DNA of 64,000 nucleotides from Brucella cytisi (GTDB lineage: Bacteria; Pseudomonadota; Alphaproteobacteria; Rhizobiales; Rhizobiaceae), in NCBI GenBank assembly GCA_012103075.1, contig JAAVLQ010000003.1, forward strand, positions 930,001 through 994,000. Reading direction: 5' to 3'. This document shows, piece by piece, positions 1 to 9,458 of the stretch (the first letter of the stretch is position 1; every line of letters begins with the position of its first letter). A program made the position numbers and the translations under genes. The notes under the pieces were generated by a model. That model was not told the DNA's origin and ran no database searches. It saw nothing but the letters and a program-made list of their open reading frames with translations.

Positions 1-77
1 AGGTCCCTAGGTCCGCCGAAGGAACCGGCGATCAGGCAGTGTGCTGTTCCTGATTGGCGCAGGAGGCAGTACTTTCG

Positions 78-269
78 TCAGACCATAAATCTGATACCAC
101 ACTGGATATCGAAGATATCAGTAGCTTCGAACCATAGAATCCGGGGAGCCGGGCGTTCAGTGCCGGAGTGCCGGCTTCCGCGATAGTACGCGCCTATCTT
201 TTCCGCTTTCGTGATCTGATGCAGATAAACGTTCGCAAGGCTGGTCGTATAAAACCGGTGTCTGGCCAT
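78..269 (-). pseudogene. Truncated DUF2200-family protein
   Basis: The first 26 residues of this 63-codon reading frame (beginning MARHRFYTTSLANVY, then HQITKAEKIG) closely resemble the start of DUF2200 proteins, small bacterial proteins of about 115 residues that begin with a KHKIYTMSFASVYPHYIAKAE-like segment. After residue 26 the similarity stops and the rest of the frame is unrelated. No continuation was found in the other minus-strand frames before the window edge. This looks like a broken remnant whose C-terminal two thirds were lost or replaced, although loss by sequence error cannot be excluded. Function of the family is unknown. Confidence 0.5.
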
Positions 270-546
270 TGTCGTTTCTCGCTTGGACCGGTTGTTTTTC
301 GCGGGACCGGCGCCTCAAAACCCGGACTTTCATTACCGGATGTGTTTTCAGGCAGGGTTTGTCAGGAGTGTTCGCCTGCACTGTTGACTTCTGGGAGCTG
401 TTAGGTTGATATCAATGTAATTGAAAGGACGTCAGGTTGCGGGACGGCGACAACCGTTCCTGAGACAATCAGAAAGAAGCAGCTTGTCGCAGATAAAGAA
501 GGCAGCCTCCTGCTAACCTGACGCGTTAAGTTAGAATGGGAGAGAA

Positions 547-997
547 ATGATGAAGATTGTGACCAGTCTGAGCTTTCAGGGCCAGTGCCGGGAAGCCTTT
601 GAATTCTACGCTCGGGTCCCGGGCGGAAAGATTACCGCTGCAATGCCCTATGGCGACGGTCCTCCAGACATGCCTATCAAAAAAACGAGAAGTACAAAAC
701 CCGGCTGATGCACTGCTGGCTGGAAGTTGGTGATCAGGCTCTGATGGGCGCAGATATGGATGTTGATTGGGCCCGGAATATCGACAAGCCAAAAACGGCT
801 TCGATGTCACTTTACACACCGGGGACAAGGCCGAGGGCCAGCGCTGGTTCGATCAGCTGTCTGATGGTGGCAAGGCGGTCATGCCCTTCGGCGAGACCTT
901 CTGGTCTCCCGGCTTCGGTTCCCTCGTCGACAAATTCGGCATTCCCCGGATGGTCAATACCATTCCGTCGCCCGACTGGAAACCGGCACAGGGCTGA
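547..997 (+). CDS. VOC family protein (PhnB-like), frameshifted
   Basis: A small cytoplasmic protein of the glyoxalase/vicinal oxygen chelate fold, PhnB/3-demethylubiquinone methyltransferase-like group. The pieces read in order: an N-terminal strand MMKIVTSLSFQGQ with FEFY, then NEKYKTRLMHCWLEVGDQ and a GADM motif, then a C-terminal half with LHTGDKAEG, FDQLSDGGK and FWSPGFGSLVDKFG. These match the family consensus, including the FGSL-DKFG ending. Two frameshifts split it, near 660-690 and near 768, the second at a GGGCCC run. The reconstructed length of about 150 residues is normal. A purine-rich ribosome site (GGGAGAGA) precedes the ATG. The substrate is unknown; most relatives are annotated only as VOC proteins. 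Confidence 0.8.
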
Positions 998-1099
998 TCC
1001 TGAAACACCAGTCAAAAATGGATTGGTTGCCGGCTGCACCGAACCGCGCGCGTCCGGGGAATATAGTGTGCTCCAGCTTTTATTGGCGCCAGAAAGCAC

Positions 1100-2323
1100 A
1101 TGTCGGGTAGTACTATGAGCATATCCTATCGCTGGGTTATCGTGGCTGCAGGTGGTCTCTTGGGGTGCGTCGCCATCGGAGCGATGTTTTCGCTTCCGGT
1201 CTTCCTGCGGCCTATGGCGCAGGATACCGGCTGGTCCGTTACCGGAATATCCGCGGCAATGACTTTTGGCTTCCTCGCCATGGCAGCCGCGAGCATGGTG
1301 TGGGGTAGTCTTTCCGACCGGTTTGGTCCGCGCCCCGTTGTGTTGACGGGATCGCTCGTTCTGGCGTCTAGTCTCGCTCTCGCCAGCCGGGCAGGAACGC
1401 TTGGTGAATTCCAACTCCTCTTCGGTCTTCTGGTTGGCACGGCGACTGCCGCTGTCTTTGCGCCCATGATGGCGTGCGTGACAGGCTGGTTCGAAACACA
1501 ACGTGGTCTGGCAGTCTCGCTCGTTTCGGCGGGTATGGGCATGGCGCCAATGACCATGGCACCGTTGGCGGCGTGGCTGGTGACTATCCACGATTGGCGG
1601 ACTGCCATGTTGATTGTTGCCGGAATCGCGGCATCCCTCATGGTCCCCGCAGCGCTTCTGGTGCGTCGACCGCCAGCCCTCGATGAGGGGTCGCGAGAAA
1701 TGGTGGTGGATGAGCCCCACGCGGATATGGGTGTGCGGCAGGCGGTGCGATCGCCGCAATTCATCACACTGATGTTGGCGAACTTCTTTTTGCTGCGCAA
1801 CTCATTCCGGGCCGATCTTCCATACGGTGAGTTATGCTGTGACTTGCGGCATCCCCATGATCGCGGCCGTTTCGATCTACAGCGTCGAGGGATTGGCCGG
1901 TATGTTTGGTCGTATCGGGTTCGGTCTTGCCGGAGACCGCTTCGGCGCCCAGCGTGTGCTGGTGATCGGACTTCTTGCACAGGCATTTGGCGTACTCGCC
2001 TATGTGTTCGTCTCGACGCTTGGACCCTTTTACGCCGTCGCCGCTCTGGTCGGCTTCATTTATGCTGGCACAATGCCGCTCTACGCCGTGATCATACGGG
2101 AGAATTTTCCGTTGAAGATGATGGGCACGATCATTGGTGGTACGGCAATGGCTGGCAGCCTCGGGATGTCGACCGGTCCGCTCCGGGTGGGCTGGTCTAT
2201 GATCGTTTCGGCTCTTACGCGCTGATGTATGTTGGTTCTCGGGGCATGGGTCTGGCGGCGGTCTTGATCCTGATGACATTCCGTCCGTTTCCCGTACGCC
2301 AGACCCGGCTAGCGTCAGTTTAG
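1100..2323 (+). CDS. Major facilitator superfamily transporter, frameshifted
   Basis: A 12-helix inner-membrane secondary transporter of the MFS_1 type. It opens with a hydrophobic helix after YRWVIVAAGG and carries the loop 2-3 signature GSLSDRFGPRP, repeated in the second half as GLAGDRFGAQR. The helices run to a basic C-terminus. Two frameshifts break it: one at the T run 1787-1791, after which the protein continues in the frame holding AGMFGRIGFGLAGDRFG, and one near 2185 (GGGTGGG), where the first frame resumes. Total length is about 407 residues, usual for the family. The start could also be the in-frame ATG at 1115. It resembles organic-anion or drug MFS proteins of the OFA/CynX sort, but the substrate cannot be told. 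It stands alone, with no obvious operon partner. Confidence 0.8.
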   Translation: MSGSTMSISYRWVIVAAGGLLGCVAIGAMFSLPVFLRPMAQDTGWSVTGISAAMTFGFLAMAAASMVWGSLSDRFGPRPVVLTGSLVLASSLALASRAGTLGEFQLLFGLLVGTATAAVFAPMMACVTGWFETQRGLAVSLVSAGMGMAPMTMAPLAAWLVTIHDWRTAMLIVAGIAASLMVPAALLVRRPPALDEGSREMVVDEPHADMGVRQAVRSPQFITLMLANFFLLRNSFRADLPYGELCCDLRHPHDRGRFDLQRRGIGRYVWSYRVRSCRRPLRRPACAGDRTSCTGIWRTRLCVRLDAWTLLRRRRSGRLHLCWHNAALRRDHTGEFSVEDDGHDHWWYGNGWQPRDVDRSAPGGLVYDRFGSYALMYVGSRGMGLAAVLILMTFRPFPVRQTRLASV

Positions 2324-2402
2324 GTGGCCATTCTGGTTGAGCGATCGCGGTTTTTGTACGTTTCTGCCAGTTTTCACCGCTATTGAATGGAGAAGGTCCC
2401 GG

Positions 2403-2932
2403 ATGGCAAATCTCGTCTTTGCATTGAACCAGTCACTGGATGGCTATGTTGATCACATGGCTTTTGTGCCTGATCCAGTTGTTTTCCGTCATTTCATCAA
2501 TGATCAGCGAAGCCTGACCGGCATGGTCTACGGTCGGCGAATGTACGACGTCATGCGGTACTGGGACGAGGATCACAGCGAGTGGGGCGAGGCAGAAAGA
2601 GAGTATGCGCGAGCCCGGCGCAGCCAGCCGAAGTGGGTCGTGTCACGCTCATTAAAGTCCGTTGGCCCGAATGCCACTCTCATTGACGATGACGTTGAGG
2701 TATTCATAACCGGGCTGAAAGCCCGACTCGCGGGGTAATTGAAGTTTCCGGCCCGGAATTGGCGGGCAGTTTGTCCAGACTGGGTCTCGTCGATGAGTAT
2801 CGTTTATACATCCATCCCGTTGTGCTCGGCGGTGGCAAGCCGCTGTTTTGCGGCCCGCAACCGCCTTTGCGTTTCAAAGGAAGTGATCGCATCTCGGATG
2901 ATGTGATCAGGTTGACATATGTTCCTGCGTAA
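2403..2932 (+). CDS. Dihydrofolate reductase-like (RibD C-terminal) family protein, frameshifted
   Basis: Belongs to the RibD C-terminal/dihydrofolate-reductase fold family of YyaP/YwjB-type NADPH reductases. The N-terminus LVFALNQSLDGYVD is the typical first strand and SLDG motif. It is followed by MVYGRRMYDVM and a WVVSRSL segment, and after a frameshift near 2733 (GGGG run) by VDEYRLYIHPVVLGGGK, the classic C-terminal substrate-site motif. Reconstructed length is about 177 residues, normal for the family. AGAAGG lies nine bases before the ATG at 2403, which decides that start over an upstream in-frame codon. Its substrate is unknown; relatives are often placed as general cytosolic reductases. 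Confidence 0.85.
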
Positions 2933-3155
2933 TTGCAGTGATCGATTGATAGCTCCCTGCGGTCGCTCTGGGACAGGCAGGCCGACGTGTCCTGATACAG
3001 TGAACCCGTACCGGAGTGGCCAGCGGGGTGATCGGAAAATCGTATCTGCTTTGCATACCAAAGTAGAGGGGCAGCTTGAGAGGCGAATGAACGCTCACCT
3101 GTTACCTCCGGAAGCGGACACAGGTTTCAGGAAATGCCTTACAACAGGTCCTGCT

Positions 3156-4705
3156 TCACCGATATGGAACGCGTGCAGTGTCTCCCCGGTCAAGCTGGTC
3201 GGTATGCGTCACACGTCTGTGCTGGCGCTGATGTTCTATCCAGCTTTCGACGATGAAAGCCTCTACTACCTTGCCGGGATCGGCAACGTCCTCCCACACG
3301 TCCCAGCGGATCGCGCCATCGCGTTGACGAGCAGAACTGAAACTGATCAACGCTGCGATAAAGTCAGGTTGACGGTCAGGATCTACGCGATACTCGATTT
3401 CAATCAGGACCGGTCCGCGATCATTTTCGGGAGGGTAGCGACCACCGGCTCGACCCAGTGGTTGGAGGGGGCGAGATCCACAGCTGCGTCTTTTGGCAAT
3501 TGCCAGATGCGCGCGAGCAGAACAGTTGATGCCAATCCGGCTGCAGCGACGGTCAACGCAGTAGCGACATTGGCTTTCGTCGCCAGCGTACCCCACAATA
3601 TACTGCCGCCAGTCATAGCGCCCCGGAAAACCGGGAGATACACGGCAAGTGCTCGCGCTTTGACCCATCCCGGAGCGGCCATTTGTGCGGCAACATTCAA
3701 GGAGGTCAGCATTCCGATCCGGGCGAGGCCACCTGCGAACATCGCCGCCCCTGCGAGCCGGGCATTGGGCACAACAGACAGCATCAGGGTCGCAAGAGCG
3801 AACAGGCAGGTCGCCCAGATCGAGATCGTATTGGCCTCAACTTTCTTGCGTATGCGCTTCAGCAGCAAAGCGCCTGCAATCGCGCCAATCCCCATTGCCC
3901 CCAGAAGCGCGCCGTAGCCGGCCGCATCCAGTCCAAGAGCTCGACGTCCTATCAATGGCAGCATGGCCCAAAGTGCACTGCCGAACAGGAAAAACTGAAT
4001 GCCCGGATTAGCACCAGTCGCATCGCAGCTGAGTGCCGGGCATATCGATACCCGGCTTTCAGGGCGCCAAAGAAATGTTCAGGTGGCAGGCTGCTGACAT
4101 ACGCCTGACGCTTCCAAACGAACAAGACCCCAAGAACGGCAACGACTGAAAGGGCGTTCAGCGCAAACACAGCCGGTGTTCCTGCGATTGCGACAATTAC
4201 GCCTCCAAGAGCCGGGCCAATTGCACGTGAAATATTGATGCCGAGGCTATTCAGCGCAATAGCGTCAGGCAGGGCTGGTTTATCTACCAGTTCCGGTACT
4301 ATGGCACGGAACACCGGTGCACTGAGTGCCGCCGAAATACCTAACATGAATGTCACGCCAAGCAGAACCCGGGGCGTTGTCAAGCCGCTCAGGGTTAGCA
4401 GGGGAGAGGATGGCCGCCGCTGTCAAACCAAGTAACTGTGCGGCCAGCAGCATTCTCCGGCGGTCAATGATGTCAGCCAGCGCTCCCGCCGGTAGCGCCG
4501 GGAGAAACATCGGAAGTGTCGTAGCCGCCTGAACCATCGCAACCAGCAATGGGCTCGGAGACAGCGAGGTCATCAGCCACGCGGAACCGACGTCGTTCAT
4601 CCATGTTCCGATATTGGAGATAATCGTCGCAATCCATAGCGCTCTGAAGACAGGAAAGCTCAATGGACTTCTGGTTGAAGGTGTTTCTGACTGAGGTATC
4701 GTCAT
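3156..4705 (-). CDS. MFS_3 (enterobactin-exporter type) efflux transporter, frameshifted
   Basis: An inner-membrane exporter of the MFS_3/DUF894 family. The start MTIPQSETPSTRSPLSFPVF has a strong AAGGAG site upstream and leads into FRALWIATIISNIGTWM, the family's opening helix. The loop motif GALADIIDRRRM follows, then further helices, and finally a soluble C-terminal domain with EIEYRVDPDR and SWIEHQRQHRRVT that is diagnostic of this family, where an ABM-like domain is attached to the transporter. Three frameshifts (about 4385, 3970 and 3440) divide it into four frames. Total length is about 515 residues, typical of the family. Substrates of close relatives range from siderophores to drugs, so no substrate is assigned. 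It lies downstream of the amidohydrolase gene on the same strand. Confidence 0.85.
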
Positions 4706-4793
4706 CCCGGCTCCTTCCCGGTGGAAGCGAGAAATGGGCTTTTGAGTGGGTGCGATATGTTCGCTCCCTCTCTGATTGGCAAAGAGGGGCGGT

Positions 4794-6731
4794 TCAGACC
4801 GCCCAGCATCCGCAGCCCAATGTGCCCCAGAAAGTTCCGGCGTCTGATACCGGTACATTCGCACCCGGGGCGGCTGCGTGATCATGGCCATGCACCGAAC
4901 AGTTGTTTGCGCAACCGCAATGCAGAGACAGTTTCCGTCGTGCTTCCTTCGTTTGATAATACCCGCCGAAAGTGGCAACTGGTGACCAGTCGGGCATTGG
5001 CGCAGGCAATTCAGGCGCGAGCGACGCGTAATCGCCATCGCCGTGAACGATCCTGCCGCCAAGCACCGTCAAGACGGAACGGAGATGCACGATATCGTTC
5101 TCGGGTACCGAAAAATAGTCGTCGGAAAGTACAGCGAGATCGGCAAGTTGCCCGACCTTAATCTGGCCCTTCTTGCCTTGCTCATTCGAAAACCGGTGTT
5201 GGCCTCGGTCCACAGCCGTAATGCAGTCTCGCGGTCGAGACGATTGGCCACCGGGTAGAGCGCAAGCCCGCCTACTGTCCCGGATGTCACTAACCGGAGA
5301 GCGAGACCCACGGGTTATAACTGGCCACGCGGGTAGCATCAGTACCGCCGCCAACAGGAATACCGGCAGCGAGCATCTTCTGGATCGGCGGTGTACGCTC
5401 GGCAGCCTTCGCACCGTAACGCTCGACAAAATATTCGCCCTGATAGGCCATACGATGCTGGACCGCAATACCACCGCCCAGTGCCGCAATACGATCAATA
5501 TTTCGATCACTGATGGTCTCTGCATGATCGAAGAACCAGTTTATGCCGGAAATCGGCACATCGCGGTTTACCTTCTCGAAAACATCAAGGGCCCGGCTGA
5601 TCGTCTCGTCATAAGTGGCGTGCAGACGCCATGGCCATTTGTTCTCCGCCAAAAGGCGGACAACCGGCTCAAGGTCGCGTTCCATATCAGGTGGCATTTC
5701 CGGACGCTCGACGCGGAAGTCCTCAAAATCGGCAGCAGAATAGACAAGCATCTCACCCGCACCATTATGCCGGTACGTGTCATCACCTTGTCCGGTGAAA
5801 CCTGCTTGACCCACGACGAGAAGTCGGCAAGTTCTTCCTTCGGCTTCTGCGTGAAGAGATTATAACTGATACGGACTGTTAACTCGCCGTCGGCGTGCAG
5901 TTTTTCGACTATCTCGTAGTCGTCTGGATAGTTCTGAAAGCCACCGCCTGCGTCGATGACACTGGTCACACCAAGTCCATTGATCTCCCGCATGAAATGA
6001 CGTGTGGAGTTGACCTGATACTCCGGCGGAAGTTTTGGACCTTTGGCCAACGTCGCGTAAAGGATCGTAGCGTTGGGTTGGGCAAGCAGGAGACCGGTAG
6101 GATTGCCCGCTGCATCGCGCACGATTTCTCCTCCGGGAGGGTTCGGTGTATCTTTCGTATAGCCCACTACGCGCAGCGCTGCGGCGTTGAGAAGTGCGCG
6201 ATCATAAAGATGCAGGATGAAGACTGGCGTGTCCGGCGCAATGGAGTTTATTTCATCGAGTGTAGGTAAGCGCTTTTCAGTGAACTGATGCTCGGTAAAG
6301 CCACCGACGACGCGGACCCATTGCGGCGCCGGAGTGCGATCTACCTGTTGCCTGAGCATGGCAAGCGCGTCGGCAAGGCTGGGAACGCCATCCCAGCGCA
6401 ATTCCATATTGTAGTTCAGGCCGCCTCGAATGACATGCGTGTGGCTATCGATCAGTCCCGGAATGAGGCGGCGGCCCCGGACGTCGATGACTGTTGCAGT
6501 GGGTGCCATAGCACGTATCTCGGCCTCGGTTCCGACTGCGGGGAACTTGCCATCTCTGATCGCCACTGCTTCGGCTGACGGGTTTTGCCGGTCGAGCGTT
6601 GTGATCTTTGCGTTGACGATAATCAGGTCGTTTTCCTGCATTGTAGTTTCCTGTGCAAAGCCGCGTGACGAAGACAGCAGAGCCGAGGCAGCAAGGCCTG
6701 CGAGCGCTTGGCGACGGTTCGGACGATACAT
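4794..6731 (-). CDS. Exported YtcJ-like amidohydrolase, frameshifted
   Basis: A metal-dependent amidohydrolase of the Amidohydro_3/YtcJ group. The N-terminus MYRPNRRQALAGLAASALL is a twin-arginine-type signal (RRQALAG) ending near GFAQET, so the enzyme is probably folded in the cytoplasm and exported. The body starts NDLIIVNAKITTLD and holds the metal-binding motif PGLIDSHTHV. Later pieces carry DAGGGF, GINWFFDHAETIS and the active-site region GGGTDATRV. The C-terminus has GQLADLAVLSDDYF, typical of the family's closing beta domain. Frameshifts lie near 5810, 5295 and 5190. Reconstructed length is about 645 residues. GAGGAGG precedes the ATG. It is the last gene of a minus-strand group with DoxX, a YcaC-like hydrolase and XapX, facing the LysR gene at 8442. 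The substrate is not identifiable. Confidence 0.85.
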
Positions 6732-6799
6732 TTTAGCCTCCTCACATTATTTCCCGGCGAAGCCACCGATGGGCTCCTTCTCCTGCAGATCATCCAAAT

Positions 6800-7216
6800 T
6801 CATTGTTGTGGCCTTCTGATCAGATCCAGCCACGCTACGAGGAGAAAACCTCCCGTCAGTCCCAGATGCTCGAAGAAGGAATTGGCGGCCATGAAGCGTT
6901 CCTGACCGAACGGCATTTCCCAGAATCGTAATGCGACGAGTGTGGCCATAAGGGTAAATCCGCCGAGCGCCAGCGCCCCCAGCCAGCGCCCCCATCCCGT
7001 CAGGATCATCGCGGAAGCAACCAGTTCCAGAATGATTACCGCTCCGGCGAAAACAGCTGGTGGATTGAGCCCGAAATGCGTCATCTCGCCGATTGCGCTT
7101 TGGAAGTCCGTCAGTTTGACGAGGCCGCCCTGTATATATGCGGCGCATAATCCCAGATGAGCCAGAAAATGTACGGTTCTTGATGCGGAGCCGTTCTCGT
7201 GTAACTTGAATGACAT
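6800..7216 (-). CDS. DoxX family membrane protein
   Basis: An intact 139-residue inner-membrane protein of the DoxX family. It starts at MSFKLHENGS rather than at an earlier in-frame codon because the upstream residues do not fit the family. Four hydrophobic helices are visible: HFLAHLGLCAAYIQGGL with the family's GG..K element, then AVIILELVASAMILTGWG, LGALALGGFTLMATLVAL, and a last one after EHLGLTGGFLLVAWLD. DoxX proteins are linked to thiosulfate-quinone oxidoreduction or redox homeostasis in some organisms, but most have no assigned job. It sits between the amidohydrolase and isochorismatase-like genes on the same strand and is probably co-transcribed with them. Confidence 0.85.
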   Translation of the reverse strand: MSFKLHENGSASRTVHFLAHLGLCAAYIQGGLVKLTDFQSAIGEMTHFGLNPPAVFAGAVIILELVASAMILTGWGRWLGALALGGFTLMATLVALRFWEMPFGQERFMAANSFFEHLGLTGGFLLVAWLDLIRRPQQ

Positions 7217-7307
7217 TCTGACAACTCCGGCTATTATCAGGATTGCGTTTGAATGATTAGGCGCAATGGCGGGCGACCCTTTCCTGCAGGCCGCTGGCAC
7301 TGCCGGA

Positions 7308-7997
7308 TTATTTGGCCGGGTTGGGGCCGATGCGTTCTGCATGGGCGACCCGTTCGGGAGCTTTGTGAACCATGGTGTAGGCATAGTCGACGCCCATGCC
7401 ATAAGCGCCGGAATGTTCTCTCACTATCTCCATCACAGCGTCATAAGTATCGCGCCGGGCCCAGTCGCGCTGCCATTCCAGCAGGACTTGTTGCCGGGTT
7501 ACCGGCACTATTCCGGCCCGGAACATGCGGTCCATCGCATATTTGTGAGCATCGGCGGACGTACCACCTGAAGCGTCGCCCACCATATAGATGTCGTAGT
7601 CAGTGTCGTGCAGACACGACAGGGCGAATGTCAGGTTACACACTTCGGTCCACAGCCCGGAAACGACAATCTTCTTGTGACCGTTTGCGGCGTTTGCGGC
7701 CAGCGCGTCGCGCACATTCTGGTCGTCCCGGGAATTCATCGAGGTCCGCTCCAGAAGCTTGTTGTCAGGAAAGACGGCCAACAGTTCAGGGGAAAGTGTT
7801 TCCGGAAAAGCTCTCGGTCTCCACGGTGGTTATAGTGGTCGGAACCGGAAAGCCTTTGCAGCCTTGGCAAGGCCCACGACATTGTTTTTCAAAACCTGCC
7901 GGTCAATCGACTGGACACCGAATGCCATCTGGGGCTGCTGGTCGATGAAAATGAGCTGGCTGTTTTGTGGCGTTAGAACTTCGAGCTTGCTGGACAT
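7308..7997 (-). CDS. Isochorismatase-like (YcaC-type) hydrolase, frameshifted
   Basis: A cytosolic cysteine hydrolase of the isochorismatase superfamily, YcaC subgroup. The N-terminal piece holds LIFIDQQPQMAFGVQ, with the catalytic Asp of the family's first strand. The C-terminal piece holds TSMNSRDDQNV, the motif KIVVSGLWTEVCNLTF (the usual nucleophile position, Cys, lies in TEVC) and GDASGGTSADAH. One frameshift near 7845 separates them. The reconstructed length of about 228 residues is normal. The start MSSKLEV was preferred to an upstream in-frame extension that is really the end of the XapX gene in another frame. YcaC-type enzymes act on unknown amides or esters. It lies in the group facing the LysR gene, where such hydrolase plus XapX pairs are common. 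Confidence 0.85.
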
Positions 7998-8035
7998 CAG
8001 GAACTCCGGTGGTTTGTAAGGTTGAGAATTCGCGA

Positions 8036-8287
8036 TCAGACCTGATCGGCATCTTTTTGGCGTGTTGGCACTGTTCCGTATGGCAAATGATTTCTCATGC
8101 AGGCATGACTGAACGATACCCGTCTGGCCTTTCAGCCATTGCACGCCAGCTTCTCCGGCAACCATACCGAGGAGCCCGAGAAGTGCGATAATGGAGGGGC
8201 CGGCGACCTGACCGAAAGTCCGGCATAAAGAGCGCCGACGACCATGCCGACCGCAAGCGAAACGAGATAGGGGTGCAACTGGCTCAT
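8036..8287 (-). CDS. XapX domain protein, frameshifted
   Basis: A small membrane protein with a XapX domain. The start MSQLHPYLVSLAVGMVVGAL leads to the family motif VRSPAPP and, after a one-base loss at CCTCC (near 8197), to ALLGLLGMVAGE. A second frameshift near 8105 restores a frame ending HLPYGTVPTRQKDADQV, a plausible natural C-terminus. Reconstructed length is about 84 residues, as in relatives. XapX proteins have one or two helices and no known activity, and they are usually encoded next to LysR regulators and isochorismatase-like hydrolases, as here. It is the first gene of the minus-strand group divergent from the LysR gene. Confidence 0.7.
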
Positions 8288-8391
8288 TGAGACAAATTCC
8301 TCAGTGGATTGCGGTCGCAGATGGATTTAAGGCCGCCGGTTACCAAAGACAGATTGATCGCGAGTGGATGGTAACATCGTTGACGATTGCG

Positions 8392-8439
8392 AATAATTGT
8401 CACAATAATTGGCATTCAATTGCGCCGGTGTAATAATTG
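8392..8439 (+). promoter_or_regulatory. Three AATAATTG repeats ahead of the LysR gene
   Basis: The octamer AATAATTG occurs three times in 48 bases: 8392-8399, 8404-8411 and 8432-8439. The last copy ends two bases before the LysR start codon. The first two copies are 12 bases apart start to start, about one helical turn, and overlap the short palindrome ATTGTCACAAT. The region separates the LysR gene from the divergent XapX operon, so it is a natural place for the operator, but no binding evidence exists in the sequence. Confidence 0.4.
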
Positions 8440-8441
8440 AA

Positions 8442-9340
8442 ATGGACGAATTAAAAGCGCTTCGCACATTTCTCACTGCTGCGGAAAAGCGAAACTTCGC
8501 ACAGGCTGCGAAAAAGCTTGACGTAACGCCTGCTTCTGTAACCCGAACTATCGCCGCGCTTGAGGCCGAACTGGGTGTACAGCTATTTGTTCGCACTACC
8601 CGGCAGGTGTCATTAACCAACGATGGCGCGGTGTTCGCGGCGCGTATTGAACCGGCAATGGAGGCTTTTGACAACGCTCGCGCCGAGCTGATGGCGGCGC
8701 ACAAGGCTGATGAGGGGCGCATCAGGATTAATGCTCCGATGTCGCTCGGTCAGCGCGTTCTGGCACAGATACTGTGCGGCTTCAGATCAATCTACCCGAA
8801 GATCAAGTTGGAAATTTCATTGACGGATGAGCTGCTGGATATGATTGATGAGGATTTCGATCTGGCTGTTCGTATCTCGGAACCACCCTCAGACAAGTTT
8901 ACGATCTGGAGGAAAATTTGTGCTGTACGGCGCGTCGTGGTGGCCGCACCGGGACGACTTTTGCCATGATAAGCCATCCGAAGGAAATCGCAGCCGAAGC
9001 TTGCTTCGGCTACAGCTCAGAAAGCGGTCCTGAACTCTGGCAATTGTCCAACGCTGGCACAAACCATACAATAATTGCCGGAAGTTGCGTCAGTTCCAAC
9101 AATGGAGAAGTTCTCGCCCGTATGGCCGCCGACGGAAACGGCGTTGCTCTTCTGCCCACGTTTATCGTGTCCGAATTTCTGGCGGCAGGACAACTCATCA
9201 CCATTCTGCCGGACTGGCAGCCGCCCCAACTTTGGCTGACACTCTATTATCCGCCCTATCAAAAACTTCCTCCGCGAATTGCGGTGTTTTCCGAGTACTT
9301 TGAGAAGAACATTACGTCACTGGTAACAGCAATCGGGTAA
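8442..9340 (+). CDS. LysR family transcriptional regulator, frameshifted
   Basis: A typical LysR regulator of about 299 residues. The N-terminal winged helix reads MDELKALRTFLTAAEKRNF, then AAKKLDVTPASVTRTIAALE and GVQLFVRTTRQVSLT, the canonical helix-turn-helix and wing. The effector-binding half includes GRIRINAPMSLGQ and FDLAVRISEPP, then after a frameshift near 8955 VSSNNGEVLARMAADGNGVA and LLPTFIVSEFLAAGQL. It is of the type that acts on aldehyde, amide or aromatic catabolism genes, but no inducer can be named. It is transcribed away from the XapX-hydrolase-DoxX-amidohydrolase group, the usual arrangement for a LysR regulator and its target. Confidence 0.9.
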
Positions 9341-9458
9341 CTCCCTTCTCTGCGAGATTGCACTTGGTCGTCAAAGGTACTGGCGCGCGGAGGGTTCTGC
9401 TGTTGAATGACGAAATGATTGGCCTGCCCTTCACGGGACATGTTCCCAAAGTAGGATG

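Noticed and set aside
168..404. A plus-strand frame opposite the DUF2200 remnant
   Set aside because: It overlaps the better-supported minus-strand frame and its sequence resembles an antisense reading.
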